DNA from: an uncultured Oscillospiraceae bacterium | GTDB lineage: Bacteria; Bacillota; Clostridia; Oscillospirales; Oscillospiraceae | Length of the DNA stretch: 61,474 bases | Assembly (NCBI GenBank): GCA_934655875.1 | Contig: CAKUHB010000013.1 | Coordinates: 1 to 61,474 of the forward strand | Reading direction: 5' to 3' | Shown: piece by piece, positions 50,628 to 59,120 of the stretch | Position numbering within the stretch: the stretch's first letter is position 1 | How the letters are laid out: each line of letters begins with the position of its first letter | Position numbers and translations under genes: made by a program | The notes under the pieces: generated by a model | What the model was told of the DNA's origin: nothing | Database searches by the model: none | What the model saw: the letters and a program-made list of their open reading frames with translations, nothing else

Positions 50628-52496
50628 TTATTTCCTCCATTTTAATAAGAATGCCGAGTTTACGATGACAAGCACGGAGCCTGCGTTATGAACCAGCGCA
50701 CCCACGACCGGGTTCAGCATTCCGATGATCGCCAGAGCGATCGCGATGAAATTCAGCGTCATGGAAAAGATCATGTTGCACTTGATGGTCGTCATCATCC
50801 GCTTGGACAGCGCCACCAGGTGCGGCAGCTCCCTGACCTCGTCATCGACCAGCGCAATATCCGCCGCGTCCACGGCAATGTCGCTGCCGACACCGCCCAT
50901 GGCGATGCCCACGTCCGCTTTTTTGAGCGCGGGCGCGTCGTTGACCCCGTCGCCGATCATGCAGACCGGCATGGCTTTGCGCTGATATGCGTCGATGCAG
51001 TTCAGTTTATCCTCCGGCAGGCAGCCTGACCGGACTTCCCGGATATGCAGCTTTTCCGCAATTGCTCTGGCGGCGTTTTCATGGTCGCCGGTAAGTAAAA
51101 CGGGCTGCACGCCCAGCGCGGACAGCGCTGCGATCGTTGCGGCGCTTTCTGCCCGCAGCGTGTCGGACAGCGCAAGGAACCCGGCGAATCTGCCGTCCAC
51201 GGCAAGATAGATCACGGTGCAGCCCTGCCGGAGCTGCGCTTCCGCGCCCGGCACGGAGCCAACTTCAATACCGTGCTCGCGCAGCAGCGTGGGATTTCCC
51301 GCAAGAATGCGTTTTCCCTCCACACGTGCACATACGCCGCGTCCGGGGAGCATCTGAAATTCTGCGGCTTCGGCCGGCACCGCGCCTGTCTTTTTGCAGC
51401 AGCGCACGATCGCCTTTCCCAGCGGATGCTCAGAGAACTGCTCCGCGGAAGCCGCCAGCCGGTAGATCTCGCTTTCATCAAAAGCTTCTGAAACGCTCTC
51501 CACCGCAACGACCTCCGGCGTTCCATAGGTCAGCGTACCGGTTTTGTCAAAGGCGATGACGCTGGCCTTGGACAGCCGCTCCAGCGCGTCGCCCTCGCGG
51601 ACAAGAAAGCCGTGTCTGGTCGCGTTGCCGATGGCCGCCATGATCGCGGTGGGCGTTGCCAGCACCAGCGCGCAGGGACAGAACACGACGAGGATCGTGA
51701 CGGCCCGGATGATCTGCCCACTGATGATCCAGGTCAGGGCGGCGGCAGTCAGGGCAATGACCACGATCCACGTTGCCCAGCGATCCGCAAGACCGACGAT
51801 TTTCGCTTTTCCGGCGTCCGCCGACCGCACCAGGCGGATCATCCGCTGGATGGAGCTGTCTTCGCCGACTCTGGTAGCTTCCATCTCAAAGACACCGAAC
51901 TGATTGACTGTGCCGCTGGATACGGTGTCGCCCACGGTTTTGTCCACCGGGAGGGATTCACCGGTCATGACGGCCTGATTGATCGAGGTCTGGCCGGAAA
52001 GAATCACGCCGTCCACGGGGACGCTCTCGCCGGGGAGCACGCGGATATGATCGCCGATCCGAACCTGCTCGGCGGGAAGGAGCGTCTCCTTGCCGTTTCG
52101 CAGCACCCGCGCCGTCTGCGGCGTCAGATGCACCAGCTTTTCGATGCCGGCTCTTGCCTTTGCAACGGTCAGCTCCTCCAGAAGACCGCCGAGCTGCATA
52201 ATGAAGGCCACTTCACCGGCAGCGAAGGTCTCTCCGATGCAGACGGACGCGATCAGCGCCAGCGAAACCAGCACATCCGCCTTGATGTCAAAGGCTGTGA
52301 CCAGACCAATGATCGCTTCCAGAATGATGGGCAGACCGCACAGAACGATCGCGAACCATGCCAGATCAAAGGGGAGCGGCTGGAGCTTCAGCAGGCTGCA
52401 AAGAACGGCAGCGCCGGAGATCACGAGCAGGATAATATCCTTCCGGATCCCGCCAAGCGCCAGAAGCTGTTCCAACTGTTTCATAATTCGTTTCAT
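50628..52496 (-). CDS. P1B-type heavy-metal translocating ATPase
   Basis: 622 residues with no N-terminal metal-binding domain. Transmembrane metal motif CPC (VFCPCALVLATPTA), phosphorylation site DKTGTLT, SEHPLGKAI (HP motif), TGDHENAA and GDGVNDAPALKKADVGIAM. The last membrane helices read NPVVGALVHNAGSVLVIVNS, which does not fit the classic Cu or Zn/Cd signatures cleanly. The metal is therefore uncertain. It is regulated by the CsoR gene upstream and exports, or possibly loads, a soft metal at the membrane. Confidence 0.92.
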   Translation of the reverse strand: MKRIMKQLEQLLALGGIRKDIILLVISGAAVLCSLLKLQPLPFDLAWFAIVLCGLPIILEAIIGLVTAFDIKADVLVSLALIASVCIGETFAAGEVAFIMQLGGLLEELTVAKARAGIEKLVHLTPQTARVLRNGKETLLPAEQVRIGDHIRVLPGESVPVDGVILSGQTSINQAVMTGESLPVDKTVGDTVSSGTVNQFGVFEMEATRVGEDSSIQRMIRLVRSADAGKAKIVGLADRWATWIVVIALTAAALTWIISGQIIRAVTILVVFCPCALVLATPTAIMAAIGNATRHGFLVREGDALERLSKASVIAFDKTGTLTYGTPEVVAVESVSEAFDESEIYRLAASAEQFSEHPLGKAIVRCCKKTGAVPAEAAEFQMLPGRGVCARVEGKRILAGNPTLLREHGIEVGSVPGAEAQLRQGCTVIYLAVDGRFAGFLALSDTLRAESAATIAALSALGVQPVLLTGDHENAARAIAEKLHIREVRSGCLPEDKLNCIDAYQRKAMPVCMIGDGVNDAPALKKADVGIAMGGVGSDIAVDAADIALVDDEVRELPHLVALSKRMMTTIKCNMIFSMTLNFIAIALAIIGMLNPVVGALVHNAGSVLVIVNSAFLLKWRK

Positions 52497-52510
52497 GGGT
52501 ATCTCTCCTT

Positions 52511-52561
52511 ATACCGTATGGGGTATATGTATATTGTACATATAGGGGTATAGGTTGTCAA
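52511..52561 (-). promoter_or_regulatory. Metal ATPase promoter with CsoR-type operators
   Basis: TTGACA (52561-52556), 17-nt spacer, TACAAT (52538-52533). The spacer holds TATACCCCTATAT and a second site, TATACCCCATACGGTAT, lies just downstream: G/C-tract dyads of the CsoR kind. An ATATGTA/TACATAT inverted repeat overlaps the -10. Confidence 0.75.
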
Positions 52562-52571
52562 GCGCAAAATC

Positions 52572-52601
52572 AAAAAGTCAGTCCCGTGGGACTGACTTTT
52601 T
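52572..52601. terminator. Terminator between csoR and ATPase genes
   Basis: Perfect stem AAAAAGTCAGTCC / GGACTGACTTTTT with a CGTG loop; shows that csoR and the ATPase have separate transcripts. Confidence 0.88.
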
Positions 52602-52614
52602 GCGGCTGTACCGG

Positions 52615-52890
52615 TTACTGCATATTCGCAAAGCGCTCCACGGCTTTGGTGAAGCTCTCGATGGTCTTGTCGGCGTCGCCGTGCTGAATGCCATCGCGGA
52701 CGCAATGCTGGATATGGCCCTCCAGCACGACCTTTCCGCAGCCGTTCAGGGCAGACTTGGCTGCGTTGATCTGGGAGAGGATATCCTCGCAGGGCACGTC
52801 CTCGTCCACCATCCGGTCGATCGCCTGTACCTGCCCGATGATTTTTCTCAGCCTGCGGTGCAGATTCTCCGCATCCATGCACTGTTTCAT
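52615..52890 (-). CDS. CsoR-family metal-sensing repressor
   Basis: 91 residues, all-helical DUF156 family. RLRKIIGQVQAIDRMV, the first cysteine in DVPCEDIL, and the His/Cys pair in EGHIQHCV give the Cys-His-Cys copper site of CsoR. Metal binding releases DNA. ATG 52890 follows a GGTGCACC context; the longer frame from 52905 adds five residues. Confidence 0.92.
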   Translation of the reverse strand: MKQCMDAENLHRRLRKIIGQVQAIDRMVDEDVPCEDILSQINAAKSALNGCGKVVLEGHIQHCVRDGIQHGDADKTIESFTKAVERFANMQ

Positions 52891-52905
52891 GGGGTGCACC
52901 TCCAT

Positions 52906-52954
52906 ACATATAGATGTATATGTTCATTATACCGCCGGGCCGGATCCTTGTCAA
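52906..52954 (-). promoter_or_regulatory. Perfect-consensus csoR promoter with dyad
   Basis: TTGACA (52954-52949), 17-nt spacer, TATAAT (52931-52926). ACATATAGATGTATATGT (52906-52923), a 16/18 palindrome, lies over the start point and resembles the repeat in the ATPase promoter. Confidence 0.8.
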
Positions 52955-53067
52955 GAAATGCCCGCTTTATGCAGGCAGCAGGCGCACGCTTCCATCAGAA
53001 GCAGGATGTGGGAAAAGACTGTTTGTTTTGCACAAAGTTTTCTTGCGGATTATGTGAAAAAAATGAA

Positions 53068-53122
53068 TGGACAGGATAGGGGCGCGATGCTAAAATCTTA
53101 ATATCTGATATATCACATATCA
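53068..53122 (+). promoter_or_regulatory. Ribose-type importer promoter with GntR-like operator
   Basis: TGGACA (53068-53073), 17-nt spacer, TAAAAT (53091-53096). TGATATATCACATATCA (53106-53122) lies just after the predicted start and shares TATATCA/TGATATA with the repeat before the GntR gene at 60708. Confidence 0.65.
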
Positions 53123-53166
53123 ACGAAACGGTGATGATCAGAAATACAAAATAAGGGGAAACCAAA

Positions 53167-54237
53167 ATGAAAAAGCTCGTAGGACTCTTTTTAGCTGTTG
53201 TGATGCTGCTGTCTGTTTTAGCAGGCTGTGCATCCGAAACCAAAACTGACGCGGCCAACGATGCCGCTGCGACTCCCGCAACGAGCACCACGGACACTGC
53301 GGCGGACAGCACGGAAACGCCCGCAGAGCCGGCCAAGACCTCTGGCTGGAAGATCGGCGTCTGCACGCCGAACAATGCCGTTCCGTTCTTTGCAAGACTG
53401 GATGCCGGTCTGGAGGACGCCGCTGCTGAGCTCGGCTGCACGGTCGAGATCCAGGACGCGAACGATGACACCGCAACGCAGATCAACCAGGTGCAGACCT
53501 TCATCGCACAGGGCGTTGACCTGATCATCCTGATGCCGACGCAGCTTGAATCCCTGATCCCGGTCTGCAAGGAAGCAAACGAAGCTGGGATCCCCATTAT
53601 GACGGTCAACCGTCAGCTGACCTCTGAAAGCTCCGCCGACGCTGTTGGCGTCGACCTGGTCACTTATGTTGGCGCCGACGACTATGAAGGCGGCAAGAAG
53701 CAGGGCGAACTGCTTGTGAAGCTGATCGGCACCTCCGGCAATGTCCTTCTGATGCAGGGCACGCTCGGCGCTTCCTCCTGCGTTTACAGACAGAAGGGTC
53801 TGGAAGACTACCTGGCTGAAAACGCGCCCGACATCAAGATCGTTGCGATGCAGCCCTCCGATCAGGAGCAGGCCCAGGCCCAGACGGTCATGGACAACTG
53901 GCTGACGATGTACGCGGAAGGCGAGATCGACGCGATCGTCACGCAGGATCCGTATTCCAGCATTGGCTGCGTTGACGCAATGAAGGCTGCCGGCCGCACC
54001 GACCTGATCTGCAAGATCATCACGTTCGACCTGCCCAGCGAAGTTCTCGACGCGATCCGCGCGAACGAGGTTTACGGCACTGTCGTGCAGGCACCTTATG
54101 ATCAGGGCCTTCTCGGCATGCAGACGGCTGTCAAGTATCTGACGGAAGGCGGCGACAACATCGACGACTTCACCTACACGGATCTGCCCCTGTGCTACAT
54201 TGATAATGTAAGCGAATTTGATACGCCTGCATGGTAA
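53167..54237 (+). CDS. Ribose-type sugar-binding lipoprotein
   Basis: 356-residue precursor. The signal peptide ends LAGC (Cys21), then an Ala/Thr linker and a Peripla_BP_4 domain (IGVCTPNNAVPFFARLDAGLEDAAAELG; VDLIILMPTQLESLIPVCKEANEAGIPIMTVNR; DAIVTQDPYSSIGCVDAMKAAG). First gene of an RbsB-RbsC-RbsA-ordered importer. The downstream amidase, LarA-type and aminotransferase genes suggest an amino- or amide-containing ligand. Confidence 0.93.
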   Translation: MKKLVGLFLAVVMLLSVLAGCASETKTDAANDAAATPATSTTDTAADSTETPAEPAKTSGWKIGVCTPNNAVPFFARLDAGLEDAAAELGCTVEIQDANDDTATQINQVQTFIAQGVDLIILMPTQLESLIPVCKEANEAGIPIMTVNRQLTSESSADAVGVDLVTYVGADDYEGGKKQGELLVKLIGTSGNVLLMQGTLGASSCVYRQKGLEDYLAENAPDIKIVAMQPSDQEQAQAQTVMDNWLTMYAEGEIDAIVTQDPYSSIGCVDAMKAAGRTDLICKIITFDLPSEVLDAIRANEVYGTVVQAPYDQGLLGMQTAVKYLTEGGDNIDDFTYTDLPLCYIDNVSEFDTPAW

Positions 54238-54268
54238 GGCAAGCGGTTCTTTGATGTAAGAATACCCG

Positions 54269-54307
54269 GTCTGTCTCCGGCCTGCATTCCGGAGGCCGGA
54301 GACAGAC
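54269..54307 (+). other. Hairpin between binding-protein and permease genes
   Basis: Perfect 15-bp stem (54269-54283 / 54293-54307) without a U-tract, equivalent in position to the hairpins after the other binding-protein genes. Confidence 0.6.
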
Positions 54308-54346
54308 TGTACCTTAGAAAAACCGGGAAAGAAGGAACTCTATTTC

Positions 54347-55312
54347 ATGAACACAAAGACAAACAAGGCCGGGATCTTATTGAAGGGTAAAAACAAGAAA
54401 GCCTGGACGATGGTGCTTATCCTAATCGGAATGATCATTTTGAGCTCCATTCTGTCCCCTTCTTTCCGATCCGCGCGTAATTTGCTCAATATTTTAAATC
54501 AGAACTCCATTTATGGCATCATGGCGCTCGGCATGGGCTGCGTGATCCTGACCGGCGCGATCGACCTGTCCGCAGGCTCCACGGCAGCGCTGGCTGCGGT
54601 CGTCGCAACGCCGCTGTTCCGGGATTATGGATTTGCGGCTGGTATGCTTGGCGGTCTGTGCATCGGCGTGCTGGTTGGACTGATCAACGGCATTTTGATC
54701 ACAAAGTGCAAAATCACCTATTTCGTTACGACACTTGGTACCATGCAGATCGGACGTGGTATCGTCTATATCATCACGAGCGGCATTCCCATCCAGGGTG
54801 TTCCGGCCCAGTACAATGTGATTGGCATGGGCAAGCTGTTTGGAACGATCCCCATTGCGGCACTGATCTGGTTCGGCTGCGTGGTCGTAATGCATTTTAT
54901 CCTGAAGTACACTCAATTTGGACAGCATCTTTACGCCATTGGCGGCAGCGAAAACGCTGCATGGCTCTCCGGCGTGAATACAAATAAAATCAAAGTTCTT
55001 TCCTTTATTCTGTGCGGCTTCTTCTGCGCACTGTCCGGCCTGATCCTGAACCTCCGCGTGCTGATGGCAACGGCAGATGCGTGCCAGAGCTACGAAATGA
55101 ACGCGATCGCGTCCTGCGTGGTCGGCGGTCTGTCGATGGACGGCGGCCGCGGCGATATTCTCAGTTCGATCACGGGCACCCTGATCATGGGCCTGATCCT
55201 GAATATCCTCCAGCTGCTCGGTGTTTCGAGCTACTGGCAGATGGCTGTCACGGGCGCCATCATCATCGGCACCGTTGCCATCGACAGCATTTCCAGCAGG
55301 AAGCGCGACTAA
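54347..55312 (+). CDS. Ribose-type ABC permease
   Basis: 321 residues, RbsC-like with about eight to ten membrane segments. NILNQNSIYGIMALGMGCVILTGAIDLSAGS is the family hallmark; the coupling loop is GGSENAAWLSGVNTNKIK. AAGGAA before the ATG. Confidence 0.92.
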   Translation: MNTKTNKAGILLKGKNKKAWTMVLILIGMIILSSILSPSFRSARNLLNILNQNSIYGIMALGMGCVILTGAIDLSAGSTAALAAVVATPLFRDYGFAAGMLGGLCIGVLVGLINGILITKCKITYFVTTLGTMQIGRGIVYIITSGIPIQGVPAQYNVIGMGKLFGTIPIAALIWFGCVVVMHFILKYTQFGQHLYAIGGSENAAWLSGVNTNKIKVLSFILCGFFCALSGLILNLRVLMATADACQSYEMNAIASCVVGGLSMDGGRGDILSSITGTLIMGLILNILQLLGVSSYWQMAVTGAIIIGTVAIDSISSRKRD

Positions 55313-55324
55313 GGGTGTGAAGCA

Positions 55325-56827
55325 ATGGAACAAACGACAGTTCTTTCGATGAATCATATCACCAAAGCATTCAGCGGGGTCAAGGTTTTGCAGGACGTAG
55401 ACTTTTCACTGCGAAAGGGCGAGGTTCATGCATTGATCGGCGCGAATGGTGCGGGAAAGTCCACGTTGATGAAGGTTCTCAACGGCATCTACATCAATTA
55501 TGAGGGCGAGATCGTTTTGAATGGCCAGCCGGTTCAGTTTGAGAATCCATGGGATGCGCAGCAGAAGGGAATCTCCATGATCCATCAGGAGCTGGATCTG
55601 GTCATGACGATGGACGTGGCAAGCAACATCTATCTCGGCCGCGAGATCGTCAATTCGGGTGTCAAGGGGCTGAAGCTGAAGGAGATGCGTGCCAAGGCGC
55701 AGGCACTTCTGGATGAGCTCAATTTTGACATCCGCGCGGATGAGATCGCAGGGGAGCTTTCCCCGGCAAAGCAGCAGCTGGTGCTGATTGCCCGCAGCGT
55801 CTCTACGGATGCAAGCGTCATCGTCATGGACGAGCCGACGTCCTCTCTGTCCCATCAGGAGACCCTGATGCTGTTTGACGTGATCCAGCGGCTGAAATCG
55901 CTTGGAAAGAGCATCATCTATATTTCGCATTTTCTGGACGAGGTCTTTTCTGTCTCGGATCGGATCACGGTTCTGCGCAATGGCAAAACGGTCGTAACGA
56001 CGGATACAAGCGCCGCAACGGTCGATATGCTGGTGGAATGGATGATCGGCCGGAGAACGGAATTTGATAAAAAGCGTGAGCGCGCAGAGGCCAGAGAAAA
56101 GGTCATCCTGTCTGTGCAGGATCTGACGCAGAAGAAGGGCATCGTTGAAGGCGTGACCTTTGACCTGCATGAGGGCGAGGTTCTTGGAATCGCAGGCGTT
56201 GTCGGCTCCGGCCGTACAGAGCTTGCAAAGATGATCTTTGGTGCGGAGCCGATCCGCCGCGGTACGGTCGCGCTCAACGGCTCAACGGTGCGGATCCACT
56301 CTCCGGCAAAGGCTGTCAGCATGGAAATGGCGCTCGTTCCCGAAGAACGGAAAAAAGAGGGCCTGATCACCAAGCGCAGCATTGCAGACAATATTTCGGT
56401 CATCGACTATAAGAATCACAAGCGCCTCTGCTTTATCTCCTATCCGGAATCCAAGGCAAGAGTGAAGGAAATGATCGACTACATGCAGGTCGTCTGCACC
56501 AGCATGGAGCAGGAGATCACGGCGCTGTCCGGCGGCAACCAGCAGAAGGTCGTCATCGGCCGCTGCCTGGCAGTCGGCCCGAAGATCCTGATTCTCGACC
56601 AGCCGACCCGCGGTGTCGATGTCGGTGCGAAGAAAGAGATCTATGATCTGATCGTGCGTCTGGCAGATGAGGGAATGGCGATCCTGCTGATCTCCGACGA
56701 ATTGGAAGAGATCCTGAATCTCAGCGACCGCATTCTGATCATGCGCCGCGGCAAGATCACGGATTCTTTTGATAATCACGAAGCAAACCTGACAAAAAAT
56801 GATTTACTTACCGCTATGGTAGGCTGA
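55325..56827 (+). CDS. Ribose-type ABC ATPase (tandem domains)
   Basis: 500 residues, RbsA/MglA type. First domain Walker A GANGAGKST, signature LSPAKQQLVLIARS, Walker B VIVMDEPTSSL; second domain degenerate GVVGSGRTEL, signature LSGGNQQKVVIGRCL, LILDQPTRGVDVG. The ATG is 12 nt after the permease stop. Confidence 0.93.
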   Translation: MEQTTVLSMNHITKAFSGVKVLQDVDFSLRKGEVHALIGANGAGKSTLMKVLNGIYINYEGEIVLNGQPVQFENPWDAQQKGISMIHQELDLVMTMDVASNIYLGREIVNSGVKGLKLKEMRAKAQALLDELNFDIRADEIAGELSPAKQQLVLIARSVSTDASVIVMDEPTSSLSHQETLMLFDVIQRLKSLGKSIIYISHFLDEVFSVSDRITVLRNGKTVVTTDTSAATVDMLVEWMIGRRTEFDKKRERAEAREKVILSVQDLTQKKGIVEGVTFDLHEGEVLGIAGVVGSGRTELAKMIFGAEPIRRGTVALNGSTVRIHSPAKAVSMEMALVPEERKKEGLITKRSIADNISVIDYKNHKRLCFISYPESKARVKEMIDYMQVVCTSMEQEITALSGGNQQKVVIGRCLAVGPKILILDQPTRGVDVGAKKEIYDLIVRLADEGMAILLISDELEEILNLSDRILIMRRGKITDSFDNHEANLTKNDLLTAMVG

Positions 56828-56846
56828 AATGAAAGGAGCAAATCAT

Positions 56847-57752
56847 ATGCATAAGCTGGACATTTCAAAAAAGTTCTTCTTCTATCAGGAAAGCAACGAG
56901 CCGGTGCTGCACATTGATCCCGGTGAGACCGTTGAATTTTCGAGCGAAGACTGCTTCCAGAACCTGCTGACAGGTCCCGAGGTTGTGAAGAGCGAGCTTC
57001 TCCAGAAGGGCGTTATCATCAACCCGTCCACAGGCCCTGTGTATGTAAACGGCGCTGAGCCGGGCGACACGCTGAAGGTTCACATCGATGATATCCGCAT
57101 GCTGGACGGCTGTGGCACCATGGCGCTGATCGCAGAGGAATTTGGCGTTCTCGGGAAATACTTCGACAAAGAAGAAACCGTGAAGGTTCCGGTGATCGAC
57201 GGCTATGCGCATTTCTTCGGCGGCCGCGTCAAGCTCCCGATCCGACTGATGGTCGGCGTTCTGGCTGTAACGCCGAAGGGCTATGCCGCTCCGACCAGCA
57301 CGCCCGGCACTTACGGCGGAAACATGGACTGCAAGCTTCTGAATAAGGGCACAGACCTGTATCTTCCGGTCGCGGTAGACGGCGCGCTGCTTGGCATGGG
57401 CGACGTACACGCATTGCAGGGCGACGGCGAGATCCTTGCGTCCGTTGAGGTTCCGGCAGCGATCACCGTTACCGTAGAGCTCATCAAGGGCCGTCAGGAG
57501 AAGTGGCCGGTTCTTGAGACGGAGGACGCGTGGTATGTTCTGGCATCCGGAGAGGATCTGAACTCCGCGAACCCCGAAGCGCTGGACGGCATGGCACAGT
57601 TCCTGATCAAGCGCGGCGGCGGCTTTACGAAGGAAGAGTGGCTGATGCTGATGGGCGTTGCCGGCAATCTGGAGATCTGCCAGATTGCGGATCCCTGGAT
57701 GACTGCACGCTTCAAGATGCCGAAGTCTCTCACCGGCGATCTGAAGTTCTGA
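56847..57752 (+). CDS. Acetamidase/formamidase family amidase
   Basis: 301 residues, FmdA/AmdA family: STGPVYVNGAEPGDTLKVHI, then PHxGNM-like region represented here by TYGGNMDCKLLNKGTDLYLPVAVDGALLGMGDVHALQGDGE. That block is the metal-binding core of the family. It hydrolyses a simple amide to acid and ammonia. ATG 56847 has AAAGGAG at the right distance; an upstream in-frame ATG (56829) is inside that site. It sits immediately after the importer, so the imported compound or a derivative probably carries an amide. Confidence 0.85.
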   Translation: MHKLDISKKFFFYQESNEPVLHIDPGETVEFSSEDCFQNLLTGPEVVKSELLQKGVIINPSTGPVYVNGAEPGDTLKVHIDDIRMLDGCGTMALIAEEFGVLGKYFDKEETVKVPVIDGYAHFFGGRVKLPIRLMVGVLAVTPKGYAAPTSTPGTYGGNMDCKLLNKGTDLYLPVAVDGALLGMGDVHALQGDGEILASVEVPAAITVTVELIKGRQEKWPVLETEDAWYVLASGEDLNSANPEALDGMAQFLIKRGGGFTKEEWLMLMGVAGNLEICQIADPWMTARFKMPKSLTGDLKF

Positions 57753-57761
57753 TTTCAAGGA

Positions 57762-57796
57762 CTGTTTCTCCTGCAACCCGGTTGCAGGAGAAACAG
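57762..57796 (+). other. Perfect hairpin ahead of the LarA-family gene
   Basis: 17-bp stem (57762-57778 / 57780-57796) in the 60-nt gap. Its right arm abuts the AGGAGAGGA ribosome site of the next gene, so it could limit translation or protect the upstream message. Confidence 0.55.
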
Positions 57797-57812
57797 GAGA
57801 GGATGTACAGAT

Positions 57813-59099
57813 ATGAAATTTGTTGAAGAAAACGGCGTTGTCCGGCAGCTGCTTGCGGATGCGAAGATCCCGCGTATGGCGCTGGTGCGCCAGAACTTCC
57901 CGCGGCCGACAGTCGCAGACGTTCCGGCCCGCGTCCGGGAGCTGGTCATGCAGGAGAAATATGCTTCGACCATCCAGCCGGGCATGCGGATCGCAATTAC
58001 CTGCGGCAGCCGTGGGATCGCAAACATCAAATACATCATCCGTGAGGTCTGCCGCTGCGTGAAGGAGCTCGGAGCGACTCCGTACATCATTCCGTCCATG
58101 GGTTCCCATGGCGGAGCGACGGCCGAAGGGCAGCGTCAGATCATCGAGGGATACGGCGTGACAGAAGAATTTTGCGGCGCGCAGATCCTCTCTGACATGC
58201 ACGTCGTGAAGATCGGACAGACAGAAGACGGACGGGACGTTTTCATCGACCGCAACGCCGCAAATGCAGACGGGATTATTGTTGTTGGCCGGATCAAGCC
58301 GCATACGGATTTCCGCGGGCCCTATGAGAGCGGGATCATGAAAATGATGGTCATTGGTCTTGGAAAGCAGCATGGCGCAGAAGTATTCCATGCAGACGGG
58401 CCGAAGTACATGGCGAAGAACATTCCGATGTTCGGAAAAGCGATCATCCGGAACGCAAAGGTCAAGTTTGCCCTCGCGATCCTGGAGAACGCCTATGACG
58501 AGACCGCCAGAATTGAAGCGATGCTCAGTTCGGAGATCGAGTCCGCCGAACCGCCGCTGCTGGAGGAAGCAAAGCGTCTGATGGCGCAGTCGTATATTCA
58601 GGATGTCGACCTGCTGATCGTTGATCAGGTCGGAAAGGATATTTCCGGCGATGGCATGGATCCGAATATCACGGGCCGGTTCTGCAATCCCTATGTAAGC
58701 GGCGGAATGAATGCGAAAAAGATGACGGTACTGGATCTGAGTCCGGACAGCCACGGCCAGATGGTCGGCATCGGCTACGGAGATACGACAACGATGCGCT
58801 GCTTCGAAAAATGTGATCTGGAAGCGTCCTATCCGAATGCGATGACGTCGACGACGTTCACGCCGTTCAGGATCCCGATGATCCTCCCGAGCGACTGCGA
58901 AGCGATCGGCGCCTGCCTGAAATATTGTGGAGACTGCGATCCTGAGAACCCGCGGGTCATTCGGATCCACGATACCCTCCATATGGGCGAGATCTGGGTC
59001 TCTGAGGCACTGCTGCCGGAGGTCGAAGCACATCCGTACATGGAAGTGCTGGAACCTGCCGCTCCAATGCCGTTTGATGAAAAAGGAAATTTGTGGTAA
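57813..59099 (+). CDS. LarA-family (nickel-dependent racemase-like) protein
   Basis: 428 residues, LarA/DUF2088 superfamily. ITCGSRGIANI, IPSMGSHGGATAEGQ (conserved SHGG), GRIKPHTDFRGPYESG with KPH motif, and IGLGKQHGA. In lactate racemase these histidines hold a nickel-pincer cofactor; homologues racemise or epimerise other 2-hydroxy acids. No larB, larC or larE cofactor gene is in the window, so the cofactor must come from elsewhere if used. Position points to a hydroxy-acid step after the amidase. Confidence 0.8.
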   Translation: MKFVEENGVVRQLLADAKIPRMALVRQNFPRPTVADVPARVRELVMQEKYASTIQPGMRIAITCGSRGIANIKYIIREVCRCVKELGATPYIIPSMGSHGGATAEGQRQIIEGYGVTEEFCGAQILSDMHVVKIGQTEDGRDVFIDRNAANADGIIVVGRIKPHTDFRGPYESGIMKMMVIGLGKQHGAEVFHADGPKYMAKNIPMFGKAIIRNAKVKFALAILENAYDETARIEAMLSSEIESAEPPLLEEAKRLMAQSYIQDVDLLIVDQVGKDISGDGMDPNITGRFCNPYVSGGMNAKKMTVLDLSPDSHGQMVGIGYGDTTTMRCFEKCDLEASYPNAMTSTTFTPFRIPMILPSDCEAIGACLKYCGDCDPENPRVIRIHDTLHMGEIWVSEALLPEVEAHPYMEVLEPAAPMPFDEKGNLW

Positions 59100-59120
59100 A
59101 ATTAGTAAGGAGTTAATACC

